Shown here: positions 51,885 to 61,092 of the stretch, piece after piece
Layout: every line of letters begins with the position of its first letter
How positions within the stretch are numbered: position 1 is the first letter of the stretch
NCBI GenBank assembly: GCA_947626435.1
Contig: CANQSB010000013.1
Span: 1-64,000 of the forward strand
Origin: an uncultured Lachnospiraceae bacterium
GTDB lineage: Bacteria; Bacillota; Clostridia; Lachnospirales; Lachnospiraceae
Direction of reading: 5' to 3'
DNA length: 64,000 nucleotides
Position numbers and translations under genes: made by a program
Notes under the pieces: generated by a model
Seen by the model: the letters and a program-made list of their open reading frames with translations, nothing else
Database searches by the model: none
Told to the model about the DNA's origin: nothing

Positions 51885-52790
51885 ATGCAAGAATTTATGT
51901 GTCCAACGGCAGTAATATGGGGATATGGAAAAACATATAATCAAAATCTCAATTTAATTAAGTATCAGGAGATACGGAACCTTATTAAAATTGTTGGCAT
52001 TACAGGGAAAGACATATATCATACATATATTGATGGATATCCCTGTATCCCCATAACAGATTTGCGCGATACGGAATTTGATTACCTGATTATTTCAGCA
52101 CAAGGCTACTATAGCAAAATATGTGAAGAGGCAGTTGAGCTGGGAATTGAAAGAAACAGTATAATTGATATTCAAGTGTTCAACATACCTAATTTTAATT
52201 TTTTGAACTATATAAAGTTGGTTAAATCACATATTTCCATTATAGCTAATAATTGTTGGGGAGGCGTTACATATCACTTGTTAAGAATGCAATTTTTGTC
52301 GCCATTTATTAATATGTTTGTCAGAGATAAGGATTATATAAAATTATTAAAAGATTTAAAGATATTACAAGAAAAAATAGAGTTTATAGGATGGAATTGT
52401 TCTTCTGAACTGGAACGGGAATATCCTATATACAATTTGGGAAGGGATATTTCCCTGCATTTCAATCACTATGTATCACAGGAAGAGGTTGAGTTTAAGT
52501 GGTATGAGCGGCTAAAAAGGATTAATTGGAATAATTTGTTTGTTATGATGTGGACGGAGGATGTAAATATAGCACAGCAGTTTGATGAACTGGACTATGA
52601 GAAGAAGATATGTTTTGTGCCGTTTAATTGTAACTTGAAATCTGCATATACATTAGCAAATCCAAACGGGGATATAAAATTTTGGGAAGTTGTAAACGGT
52701 GTGCCGTTGAATCGAATAATTGACTATAATGTGATTGATATGCTATGCGGAATTGGGAGGAAACATGATAGATTAGTCTCTCATAATTAA
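51885..52790 (+). CDS. YGAG-like module + DUF1919 protein
   Basis: 301 residues. The N-terminal part (AVIWGYGKTYNQNLNLIK, ITGKDIYHTYIDGYP, YLIISAQGYYSKICEEAVEL) is a divergent form of the island's Rossmann module. From about residue 120 the DUF1919 pattern appears: ISIIANNCWGGVTYHLLRMQ, FLSPFINMF, YPIYNLGRDISLHFNHY and FVMMWTEDV. DUF1919 proteins occur in exopolysaccharide loci and may be transferases; their mechanism is unknown. AAAAGGAGAT precedes ATG 51885. Confidence 0.78.
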   Translation: MQEFMCPTAVIWGYGKTYNQNLNLIKYQEIRNLIKIVGITGKDIYHTYIDGYPCIPITDLRDTEFDYLIISAQGYYSKICEEAVELGIERNSIIDIQVFNIPNFNFLNYIKLVKSHISIIANNCWGGVTYHLLRMQFLSPFINMFVRDKDYIKLLKDLKILQEKIEFIGWNCSSELEREYPIYNLGRDISLHFNHYVSQEEVEFKWYERLKRINWNNLFVMMWTEDVNIAQQFDELDYEKKICFVPFNCNLKSAYTLANPNGDIKFWEVVNGVPLNRIIDYNVIDMLCGIGRKHDRLVSHN

Positions 52791-52823
52791 TGGATAAAAA
52801 TAAATTGTTGTATTAGGAGAAAA

Positions 52824-54023
52824 ATGAAAGAGCTTATTAGTGTGATTATTCCTATATTTAATATTGAAGATTATATAGGGAAATGTATAGAAAGTGTTGT
52901 TTCGCAGACTTATACCAATATGGAAATTATCCTTGTAGATGATGGATCTACAGATAATTCTGGGGAAATATGTAAACAATATGCCTACAGGGATTCCAGA
53001 ATTAAATGCGTATATCAAGAGAATGAAGGTTCAGTAGGCGCTAGAAAAACGGGGTTAACCAATGCAACTGGAAAATATATTGTTTTTGTTGATGGTGATG
53101 ATTATGTGGAAAAAGATTATGTTAAAAAATTATATGAATTAATGATTGATAATGATGTTGATATGGTTCATTCTAATTACATTGTGGATTGTAAAGAACA
53201 AAGATATATAAAAAATGTGCATTTATTTAAGGAAAAGGATTTGGATTTTGAATTCCGAAAGGCGCTGTTACGAGATTATGTATTTGAATGGAACTCGGAA
53301 AAGGAAATTATTGAGTGTAACTTATATGGATGCATTTATAAAAAAAATGTGATATATGATTGCTATATGGAACTGCCAAATTATCAGCAGTATGGAGAAG
53401 ACTTGCTTTGTCTTTGTAATTTGATTATGAGATGTCAGAGTATAATGTTGATTCCTGATGCCTACTATCATTATGTAATGAGAGAAGGTTCACTTGATCA
53501 TACAGAAAATTTTATGAAAGCATTATTAAACAAGGCATCCTTATACAAAGAAGTAGAAAAAATTCTTGAGAGATATGAGATTTTTTCTGAACTTTTTGAC
53601 AAATGCCAGACTTTTTTTGTATATAAAGTGTTTAGAGATTTTAGTTTGTTTCCGCTTGAGAATGTGCAGGTGAAACCGCAATTCGTGTGTAGTTTTATTG
53701 ATTTATTATTGAATAAAAAAATTGTTTTATATGGTGCGGGAATGGTAGGGCAAAGTATATATGAACAGTTGACAAATTATGAAAGTATTGAAATTGTTGG
53801 ATGGTTTGACCGTAATTATAGAAAAGTTCAATTGCCATATAAGCGTATAGAAAATCCGGCTTTGGTTAATTTAATGAAATTTGATTATATTATTGTGGCA
53901 GTTAAAGAAAAAAGTATTGCAGAGGAAATTATAGATTATCTATCTGACATGAACATAGATAGAAAATTAATTTTATGGGAGCCTTATTTATGCTCTGAAA
54001 GTATTTCTCTGTTGGTATCGTAA
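52824..54023 (+). CDS. GT2 glycosyltransferase with C-terminal YGAG module
   Basis: 399 residues. Residues 1-230 are a GT-A family 2 enzyme: LISVIIPIFNIEDYIGKCIE, IILVDDGSTDNSG, NEGSVGARKTGLTNATGKYI and FVDGDDYVE (the DxD-type motif). NYQQYGEDLLCLCNLI supplies the later acidic base region. Residues 295-399 are the Rossmann-like module (KKIVLYGAGMVGQSIYEQL, WFDRNYRKV, YIIVAVKEKSIAEEIIDYL) placed at the C-terminus. TTAGGAG precedes ATG 52824. Transfers an unknown sugar. Confidence 0.88.
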   Translation: MKELISVIIPIFNIEDYIGKCIESVVSQTYTNMEIILVDDGSTDNSGEICKQYAYRDSRIKCVYQENEGSVGARKTGLTNATGKYIVFVDGDDYVEKDYVKKLYELMIDNDVDMVHSNYIVDCKEQRYIKNVHLFKEKDLDFEFRKALLRDYVFEWNSEKEIIECNLYGCIYKKNVIYDCYMELPNYQQYGEDLLCLCNLIMRCQSIMLIPDAYYHYVMREGSLDHTENFMKALLNKASLYKEVEKILERYEIFSELFDKCQTFFVYKVFRDFSLFPLENVQVKPQFVCSFIDLLLNKKIVLYGAGMVGQSIYEQLTNYESIEIVGWFDRNYRKVQLPYKRIENPALVNLMKFDYIIVAVKEKSIAEEIIDYLSDMNIDRKLILWEPYLCSESISLLVS

Positions 54024-54050
54024 AATGAGTTAATATAATGGTATATATTT

Positions 54051-55340
54051 ATGAATGATATTATTATAAAACTAAAATATATTTGTGAGCATTATAGGGT
54101 ATGTCTCTATGGCGCAGGCATGTATGCAAGGACGCTTTACGCGTTTATGAAGGAACAGAACATAGGACAGATAGAACAGTTTATTGTGAGTAAGGGAGCA
54201 CCTTTAAATGATACTGTTTTTGGGAAAAATGTCATTGAATTAGGAGAATATGTTTTACAGAAAAACTTAAAAAGCAAATCAAGGGAAAAAAATTTAATTA
54301 TTCTTGCTGTGTCAGAGCAGTATTATGCAGAAATAATAGAAGAACTTAAAAATAGAAAAATAAATCAATACGTAACACTATCAAATGAAGAATGGCAGAT
54401 GGTAATTCAGGCGACTCAATTTGAGGGTATTGTCCCACAAAAAAATATCGCTATATTAATGTACCATAGGATTATAGATTCTGATTATAACTTTTGGAAG
54501 CTGAATATTTCTCCAGCGATATTTGAGAAGCATATGAAGTATATAAGCGAAAATTATAATGTATTACGGTTGGAAGAAATATGGAATAATATAGTCCAAC
54601 CCAATCAAAAGTATGTTGTTATTACATTTGACGATGGATATGTAGACAATTTTCGTTTTGCTCTCCCCATTTTAGAAAAATATCAGGTTCCTGCCACGGT
54701 ATTTGTAAGTACAGATCTTATAGATACGAATGAAATGTATTGGTGGGATGAACTGGAAAAGATATTTATTTTAGACAGTTATGTGGGTGAATTTGTCTTT
54801 AAAGGTATCTCATACAGAGTTGTCAATTCTGATGACAGTAATGCAGCATGTATTGCAATCAGGAATCGAATTAAAGAAATGAATCCGGCAGAGCAGAAAA
54901 AAAGTATGAGAGAACTTCGTGAGGTATTAGGCGTAGAGAAACCGTCAACATCTGAATTGCGGTGCGTAAATACGAATGAATTAAGGGCAATGGCAGAATC
55001 GCAGTATATAACAATTGGTGGTCATACGAAGTCACATTTATCAATGGGAAAGCAGCATTCGGAGGAGTTATTACGTTCAGAATTAGAAGAGTCATTGGAA
55101 ATATTGAAAAGAAAAACAGGAAAACGGATTAATGTATTTGCCTATCCTTTTGGAGGAAAGGAAGATTGGTGTGATACAGCAGATAGGATTGTAGCCGAAT
55201 GTGGGATTGCCAAGTCAGTGTTGGTTGGCAGTGGAAATATCAATGCAAGTGATACGATGTATAATCTTCCGCGTCATATGGTTTTTACAACTGATAATAT
55301 AGAAAAGAAAATGATAAGAATTTGGGGGATATATGGATGA
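54051..55340 (+). CDS. YGAG-module + NodB-type polysaccharide deacetylase
   Basis: 429 residues. The module (1-130) has VCLYGAGMYARTLYAFMKE and NLIILAVSEQYYAEIIEELK. The deacetylase (about 140-420) has AILMYHRIIDSD, VVITFDDGYVDNFRFALPIL (the TFDDG metal site), PATVFVSTDLID, IGGHTKSHLSMGK (H-x3-H) and FAYPFGGKEDW. NodB enzymes remove N- or O-acetyl groups from glycans; no signal peptide is present, so this one acts inside the cell. The stop overlaps the next start as ATGA. Confidence 0.87.
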   Translation: MNDIIIKLKYICEHYRVCLYGAGMYARTLYAFMKEQNIGQIEQFIVSKGAPLNDTVFGKNVIELGEYVLQKNLKSKSREKNLIILAVSEQYYAEIIEELKNRKINQYVTLSNEEWQMVIQATQFEGIVPQKNIAILMYHRIIDSDYNFWKLNISPAIFEKHMKYISENYNVLRLEEIWNNIVQPNQKYVVITFDDGYVDNFRFALPILEKYQVPATVFVSTDLIDTNEMYWWDELEKIFILDSYVGEFVFKGISYRVVNSDDSNAACIAIRNRIKEMNPAEQKKSMRELREVLGVEKPSTSELRCVNTNELRAMAESQYITIGGHTKSHLSMGKQHSEELLRSELEESLEILKRKTGKRINVFAYPFGGKEDWCDTADRIVAECGIAKSVLVGSGNINASDTMYNLPRHMVFTTDNIEKKMIRIWGIYG

Positions 55341-56425
55341 CAAAAGAAAGGGTAATTGTATTTGGCGCAGGAAAGCTATTTGCGGAACGCAGAAATTTGA
55401 TTGAAAAGTATGGTGAGATAGAAGGGATTTTGGATAATAAAGCATGTGAGTTAAGCATACCTTCCATTGAAACATATCTGCCAGAAGAATTAGTTCATTT
55501 GCCGAAAGTACCTATTATTATTATGTCAGATTATCTTGTGCCAATGGTTCTTCAGGTTAGTAGGATCATTGGGGAGGATGAGTGCAGCAAAAGGGTAAAA
55601 ATCGGGCGTATTTGCTACCCGGTGGAAGAAGAAGAAAATGTACTTGCAAATGCGGCACTGCAGATTATTGTAGAATCAGGAAATGTATACTGTGTGTTAG
55701 AAGATGGGCAAAGGGTATTATTAGATGAGAAGTCTCATTATATGAAAGATATTTACCGTGTTGTTTCCCAAAAAAGAGATGTACTGCTCAATGCACTGAT
55801 TGCGGCAAAAGTAAGACCGATAGACGCATTTTTTGGGCGAAAGAGAGGAGAACCGATAGATAGATATTATATTGAAAAATTTCTTGATGAACATAAGGAG
55901 TTTATACGCGGACGATGCCTTGAAATCGCAGAAGATACATATACCAAGAAATTTGGAGGAAATCGTGTGACTGATTCCGTAATGCTTCATGTAGAAGGCT
56001 GGGGAGACAATGTGATAAAGGGAAATTTAGAAACTGGTGACGGTATTGTGGCGGAAACGTATGATTCAATGATTATCACGCAGACATTGATGTGTATATA
56101 TAATGTAGAAGCTGCGGTGAGGAATATATTCGTAGGTCTGAAAAAAGGTGGCTCTGCACTCGTGACGGTATCCGGAATATCGCAGATTGCGAGGTATGAT
56201 GATGACAATTGGGGAATGTTTCATTCTTTTTATATGAGTGGTTTAAAGAAATTGTTTTATCCTGTTTTTGGTGAAGAAAATGTTGAAATAATTCACTATG
56301 GAAATGTGAAAACTGCAATGGCATTTTTATATGGGGCTGTTCGTGAAGAAGTAAGAGATGAGGATTTTAATATATCCGATATGGATTATCCTGTCATATA
56401 TGGTATTCATGCAATAAGAAGGTAG
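55337..56425 (+). CDS. YGAG-module + methyltransferase-like protein
   Basis: 362 residues from ATG 55337, overlapping the previous stop, with GGGGG upstream; the open frame starts at 55322. The N-terminal module has VIVFGAGKLFAERRNLIEK and GILDNKACELSI. The rest contains PIDRYYIEKFLDEHKEFIRG, CLEIAEDTYTKKFGG, VTDSVMLHVEGWG and LMCIYNVEAAVRNIFVGLKK, a pattern seen in glycan-locus SAM methyltransferases. Motif I is unusual (CLEIAEDTY in place of LEIGCGxG), so activity is uncertain. Confidence 0.65.
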   Translation: MTKERVIVFGAGKLFAERRNLIEKYGEIEGILDNKACELSIPSIETYLPEELVHLPKVPIIIMSDYLVPMVLQVSRIIGEDECSKRVKIGRICYPVEEEENVLANAALQIIVESGNVYCVLEDGQRVLLDEKSHYMKDIYRVVSQKRDVLLNALIAAKVRPIDAFFGRKRGEPIDRYYIEKFLDEHKEFIRGRCLEIAEDTYTKKFGGNRVTDSVMLHVEGWGDNVIKGNLETGDGIVAETYDSMIITQTLMCIYNVEAAVRNIFVGLKKGGSALVTVSGISQIARYDDDNWGMFHSFYMSGLKKLFYPVFGEENVEIIHYGNVKTAMAFLYGAVREEVRDEDFNISDMDYPVIYGIHAIRR

Positions 56426-56477
56426 GAATATTATTGTTCTATAGGTATAAGCCATATAGTGTAATGGAGAGAAAATT

Positions 56478-57857
56478 TTGAAGATTATAATATTTGGATT
56501 AGGTAATATATACAGTCAGATTAAGCAGTATTTTTATGGCAACGACTCAGAAGTGGTGGCATTGGTGGATAACAACAAAGACTTAATAGGCTCTGTGGTG
56601 GATAGCTATGTGGTAGAGGATCCAAGGTATATATGGAAGTATTCATATGATTATGTCGTAATCACAAGTAATTATGCTGTTGAAATGAAACAACAACTTA
56701 TAGATATGGGGATAGAACGGGAGAAACTGATTCATTATAAAGATTATATTGGAAGTTTTCCCTTAGATCCATGGATTGTCCAAACAGATTCCTTGGAGAA
56801 CAGTGTATTGATTTTGTCAAATAAATTTGGATATCATGGGGGACCGATTGCTTGTCTCAGCTTGGCACATGTATTGATTCAAAGGGGGTATAATGTCACA
56901 ATAGCGGTTCCGCAGGCAGACAGCGGTTTTGTGGATGAAATTTCATCAATGGATTTAAGGGTGATAGTTGTAGAAAATCTTGATTATTTAAGTATGGAAA
57001 ATCTGAAGTGGACAGATAGATATGATTATATATTTGCGAATACGATTGTTATGGCAAGGTGCGCTATAAAACTTGCAAAAAAACGCAAGGTATATTTGTG
57101 GCTGCATGAAAGTGTAGATTCATATGCTGATTATGAGTATTGGCATGAAGAAATTGTGGAAGAAATCAAAAATGATTCTTTGATAATTGGGGCAGTCAGT
57201 GATGTGGCAAAGAAAAATTTTTTTAGTATTTATAAGATTGAAAAAACGGTAAGTGTCATGCCATATGGAATTGAAGATAAGTGTAAGAAGAAGGACGTTG
57301 ACCTCACAGATGGGATTATGACATTTGCTGTAGTTGCGAACCATATTCCGCTGAAAGGCTTGGACGTGTTATTTGCTGCTTTAACTTTGCTTCCCAAAGA
57401 AGCAAAGCTGCGGATCAGGGTATTAATTGCGGGAAAGACATATGACAATGATTATGGCAATAGAATCAAATATGAAATTACTCAAAATAATAGCTGCACA
57501 TATTTAGGAGAGCTTTCCAGAGAAAAAATATTTGAACTATATGACAGGACAGATGTTGTTATAATTCCATCTCGCCGTGATTCTTTGCCGATAGTTGCAA
57601 CGGAGGCTATGATGTTGAAAAAAACATGTATTATTTCAGATTCAATAGGAACGGCAAAGTATATAAAACATAAATTTAATGGTTTGGTTTTTAAGAACGA
57701 AGATATAAAGGAACTGTCCAAGGCGATTAACTGGTGTTTGGAAAATAGGAGATTTTTAAAAACAATTGCAGAAAATGCAAGGAAAACATATGAAGAGAGT
57801 TTTACTATGGAGAAATTTGGCGATAGGGTTGCTGCAGCGATTGAATGCTTAAAATAA
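56478..57857 (+). CDS. YGAG-like module + GT4 glycosyltransferase
   Basis: 459 residues from TTG 56478, with ATGGAGAG upstream. The N-terminal module (1-95) has IIIFGLGNIYSQIKQYFYG, ALVDNNKDLIG and YVVITSNYAVEMKQQL. Then a GT-B family 4 enzyme: VLILSNKFGYHGGPIACLSL, VYLWLHESVDSY, VSVMPYGIED, VVANHIPLKGLDVLFAALTL, TYLGELSREKIFELY, and VVIIPSRRDSLPIVATEAMM (the E-x7-E nucleotide-sugar site). Retaining transferase with unknown donor. AT-rich. Confidence 0.87.
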   Translation: MKIIIFGLGNIYSQIKQYFYGNDSEVVALVDNNKDLIGSVVDSYVVEDPRYIWKYSYDYVVITSNYAVEMKQQLIDMGIEREKLIHYKDYIGSFPLDPWIVQTDSLENSVLILSNKFGYHGGPIACLSLAHVLIQRGYNVTIAVPQADSGFVDEISSMDLRVIVVENLDYLSMENLKWTDRYDYIFANTIVMARCAIKLAKKRKVYLWLHESVDSYADYEYWHEEIVEEIKNDSLIIGAVSDVAKKNFFSIYKIEKTVSVMPYGIEDKCKKKDVDLTDGIMTFAVVANHIPLKGLDVLFAALTLLPKEAKLRIRVLIAGKTYDNDYGNRIKYEITQNNSCTYLGELSREKIFELYDRTDVVIIPSRRDSLPIVATEAMMLKKTCIISDSIGTAKYIKHKFNGLVFKNEDIKELSKAINWCLENRRFLKTIAENARKTYEESFTMEKFGDRVAAAIECLK

Positions 57858-57871
57858 CAGATTGTATTTGA

Positions 57872-58039
57872 ATGATGAAGCAAATTATTGGAGAATTTTT
57901 GAAATTGTATTTGAAATTTAAGAGACATAATATGAATGGGTGTATGAAGATTTTTTGGATGATATTCAGGACAATGCCAGAAAAATGTTTCAATAAAAAG
58001 AACATATTGTCAAACTTAGACAGTCGTATTTTGTATTAG
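57872..58039 (+). other. Short open frame, possible gene remnant
   Basis: A 55-codon frame (57872-58039) opens MMKQIIGEFLKLYLKFKR and contains several Cys, Met and Phe residues. There is no convincing ribosome binding site and no recognised domain. The 190-base gap it occupies between two glycosyltransferase genes suggests a fragment left by recombination. Weak call. Confidence 0.2.
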
Positions 58040-58050
58040 GGATAAATTGG

Positions 58051-59193
58051 ATGAAACGAATATGTATTTATGTAACCTATAACAAAAAAAATGAAATAAA
58101 AGAATATATGGGTTATGTGCTGAAATCAATTCGTAGATATGTAGATGGGCTTTATGTAGTATGCAATTATCTTCAAATAAAAGAAGGGTTTAAGTATATA
58201 GAGCCATACGCGGACGAAATATTTTATAGGGAAAACAAGGGTTATGATGCAGGGGGGTATAAAGACACATTATGCACTCTGCTTGGCTGGGATGAAGTTT
58301 ACAAGTATGATGAGCTTATTTTAATGAATGATTCTTTTCTTGGACCATTTTATGACTTAGGGAAATATTTTAATATGATGGAAAGCATATCCTGCGATTT
58401 TTGGGGAATGACGAGGCAGTTTTCTGTGGAGTTAGAATCGTTGAATTACAGGTATGGTTCCCATGTACATAGTTATTTCCTTGTATTCCGCAGAAAAATG
58501 TTGCATAGTAATGAATTTAGAAATTTTTGGGAAAATTTAATTTATCCAAAAACATTTGCTGAAGCAATTCTATATTTTGAAATCGGTATTAATAAAGACA
58601 TGCAGGAAAATGGATATAAATCTATGGCACTGACGGATGTATGGGGGATGGAGTTTAAAGGAAACGAGAATCCGTTTCTCTTATATTCATTTGAACTAAT
58701 TTGTGATAAAGGCTTTCCAATATTAAAGAAGAAATGTCTGTTGATAAGGAACAAGGGATTTGCAGACACATTGAAAGCAATTATATATTTAGAAAATAGT
58801 AATAATTATCCTATAAAATGGATATGGGAACAGTTAGACAGCCAGTTTTATATAGAAAATTATGCTCCCGCTAATACCAGCTGCCTTGAATTTTTCTATA
58901 AAAAATATAAAAGGATATACATATATGGCGCAGGAGTTTGTGGAAAAAACCTTGCTATATATTTCAGACACAAAGGCTGGCAGTATGCAGGAATAATTGT
59001 GTCAGACACCACAGATCAGAACATAGAATGCATCAGGTTCGAGGATGCGCAGATTGATGAAGAAACAGGTGTCATAGTATCGGTAATACACAAGGACGCA
59101 TCAGAACAGATTGTTAATCATATAGGAAACAAGTGCAGCCGTGAACAGTTATTTATTTTATACGAATGCACAGCTATAAGGATTCCTGAGTAG
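58051..59193 (+). CDS. Rhamnan synthesis F-like glycosyltransferase with C-terminal YGAG module
   Basis: 380 residues. Residues 1-280 follow the RgpF family: ICIYVTYNKKNEIKEYMGYV, FYRENKGYDAGGYKDTL, ELILMNDSFLGPFYDLGKYF, CDFWGMTRQFSVE, HVHSYFLVFRRKMLHSNEF. Residues 285-380 are the Rossmann-like module (RIYIYGAGVCGKNLAIYFRH, AGIIVSDTTDQNIECI, VIVSVIHKDASEQIVNHI). The family is involved in rhamnose-glucose polysaccharide assembly; here the sugar is unknown. AGGGATAAATTGG precedes ATG 58051. Confidence 0.85.
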   Translation: MKRICIYVTYNKKNEIKEYMGYVLKSIRRYVDGLYVVCNYLQIKEGFKYIEPYADEIFYRENKGYDAGGYKDTLCTLLGWDEVYKYDELILMNDSFLGPFYDLGKYFNMMESISCDFWGMTRQFSVELESLNYRYGSHVHSYFLVFRRKMLHSNEFRNFWENLIYPKTFAEAILYFEIGINKDMQENGYKSMALTDVWGMEFKGNENPFLLYSFELICDKGFPILKKKCLLIRNKGFADTLKAIIYLENSNNYPIKWIWEQLDSQFYIENYAPANTSCLEFFYKKYKRIYIYGAGVCGKNLAIYFRHKGWQYAGIIVSDTTDQNIECIRFEDAQIDEETGVIVSVIHKDASEQIVNHIGNKCSREQLFILYECTAIRIPE

Positions 59194-59234
59194 GAAGCGT
59201 ATCACAATTTCGAGAAAGGCGGCAGAATAAGCCA

Positions 59235-59948
59235 ATGAACATCGCAATGATAATCGCAGGCGGCACAGGCAGCAGGATGCGGCAGGATATCCCAAAGCAG
59301 TTCCTTACCGTAAACGAAAAACCCGTAATCATATACACCCTTGAGGTATTCCAAAATCATCCTGCTATAGACGAGATCATCGTCGTCTGCATCGAGGGCT
59401 GGGAGCAGATATTATGGGCATACATAAAACAGTTCAATATTGTCAAAGCCACGACAGTGACCGCAGGCGGTGAATGCGGACAGGCTTCAATATACAATGG
59501 GCTTCTGGCACTTGAAAAGAACCACAATCCCGATGACATAGTCCTTATACACGACGCAATCCGTCCAATGGTGTCGGAAGAAATAATTTCCGACTGTATA
59601 AATAAAACCATAGAATACGGGTGCGCAATCGCCACAATTCCCTGTGCTGAGGCGATGCTTGTCACGGAAGATCAGGAAAGCTCAGAGCGCGTTTTCAGCC
59701 GTGAAAATCTAAAAAGAACGCAGACCCCGCAGGGGTTCAGGCTGGGCCATCTGCTTGAAGTCCACAGGAAAGCGCTTGATAAGAACATAACAAACTCCGT
59801 GGCATCATGCACGCTGATGATTGAGATGGGAGAGCAAGTATATTTCTCAAAGGGTTCGGAAAAAAATCTAAAACTTACGACAGTTGAGGACATAGACATC
59901 TTCAAGGCGCTGCTTCTGGCAAAGCGGGCGGAGTGGCTGAAACATTAA
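59235..59948 (+). CDS. IspD/TarI-family cytidylyltransferase
   Basis: 237 residues. The CTP-binding start is MIIAGGTGSRMRQDIPKQFL, followed by VNEKPVIIYTLEVFQNH, AGGECGQASIYNGLLAL, LIHDAIRPMVSEEII, RTQTPQGFRLGHLLEVHRKA and LTTVEDIDIFKALL. IspD (MEP pathway) and TarI (ribitol-5-phosphate) share this fold. Position in a glycan island beside an SDR and a LicD gene favours a TarI-like role making a CDP-alditol or CDP-sugar alcohol donor. It is less AT-rich than the genes before it. Ribosome binding site GAGAAAGG is distant. Confidence 0.85.
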   Translation: MNIAMIIAGGTGSRMRQDIPKQFLTVNEKPVIIYTLEVFQNHPAIDEIIVVCIEGWEQILWAYIKQFNIVKATTVTAGGECGQASIYNGLLALEKNHNPDDIVLIHDAIRPMVSEEIISDCINKTIEYGCAIATIPCAEAMLVTEDQESSERVFSRENLKRTQTPQGFRLGHLLEVHRKALDKNITNSVASCTLMIEMGEQVYFSKGSEKNLKLTTVEDIDIFKALLLAKRAEWLKH

Positions 59949-59993
59949 GAACGGCGGTTTTCATTTTTTGCGGCAAAGGCAGAGGTGGTTGAT

Positions 59994-61031
59994 ATGGCAT
60001 GTTCGGGGAAAAACAGATATTTCAGTAATAACAAGTATCTTGAAAATCCGCAGTATATCAAGGATGTATTGGAAGCAATAAACAATACAAAGGATATAGG
60101 ATATTTTAGCAACAAAAAAATACTGGTATTAGGAGCATCAGGCCTGATAGGTTCATTTTTAATAGACAGTCTTATCTATGCTGCATATATGAGAAATGCC
60201 GGCATCAGGATTCATGCATTAAGCAGAAGCACAGGCAGGCTGAAGGCACGTTTTGGATGTGAGACGGAATGCCTTCATTTTATGGAAGGCGATGCGTCAG
60301 CATTAGAAACGGATACGCCGTTTGACATAATAATAAACGCGGCAAGCGCAGCCCACCCGCGGGCATTCAGGGAAAATCCGGTTGAGACAATGCTTGCGAA
60401 TATGCTGGGGACATACCGCGTAATGGAAACGGCACGAAAAAATCCAAAGTGCCGTGTCTTATATGTTTCTTCAGGCGAAGTACAAGAAGACATAAACCAT
60501 CTGCTGCCGAGAGCCTGTTATCCTGTCAGCAAAAAGGCAGGAGAAACACTGTGCATGTCGTATATTTATGAGTACCGGACAGATATAGTGATAGCAAGAC
60601 CATGCCATACTTTTGGACCGAACTATACATTGGACGATAACAGAGCGGCATCACAGTTTATTGACAGGGCAGCAAAAGAACAGGACATTGTTATGAACAG
60701 TTCAGGGCAGCAGGTGCGCTCATTCGCATATGTGCCGGACTGTGTTTCAGGTCTTCTGACGATATTGTCAAAAGGAAATACAGGATGCGTATATGGAGTG
60801 GCATCAGACGAAAACTGTTCAGTCAGGCAGTTTGCGGATATATGTGCCAGAGTTTCCGATACTAAATTAATATTTAAAGAGGCAGATAAAGCAGAGCAGG
60901 CAGAAGCATCACCCATAAAAGGGCAGATTATAGATAATGCAGAGCTCAAGCTTTTGGGATGGAGCCCGGCATTTTCAATAGAACGAGGAATTGAACATTC
61001 AATTCAAATCCGTAAAAATATATCGGAATAA
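59994..61031 (+). CDS. NAD-dependent epimerase/dehydratase
   Basis: 345 residues from ATG 59994, with AGAGGTGG upstream; the frame is open to GTG 59985. Extended SDR: KILVLGASGLIGSFLIDSLI (NAD loop, about residue 42), NAASAAHPRAFRENPVETML, VLYVSSGEVQED, CYPVSKKAGETLCMSYI (Tyr-x3-Lys), RPCHTFGPNYTLDDNRAASQ and LLGWSPAFSIERGIEHSI. The last block is the usual substrate-binding C-terminus. UDP-glucuronate decarboxylase-like and CDP-sugar epimerase activities are possible. Forms a cassette with the cytidylyltransferase and the LicD gene. Confidence 0.85.
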   Translation: MACSGKNRYFSNNKYLENPQYIKDVLEAINNTKDIGYFSNKKILVLGASGLIGSFLIDSLIYAAYMRNAGIRIHALSRSTGRLKARFGCETECLHFMEGDASALETDTPFDIIINAASAAHPRAFRENPVETMLANMLGTYRVMETARKNPKCRVLYVSSGEVQEDINHLLPRACYPVSKKAGETLCMSYIYEYRTDIVIARPCHTFGPNYTLDDNRAASQFIDRAAKEQDIVMNSSGQQVRSFAYVPDCVSGLLTILSKGNTGCVYGVASDENCSVRQFADICARVSDTKLIFKEADKAEQAEASPIKGQIIDNAELKLLGWSPAFSIERGIEHSIQIRKNISE

Positions 61032-61092
61032 AAACAATGCAGCAGAAAATGATATGCATCAAAAGCATAAAGCATATGGGGGCATATTTTAC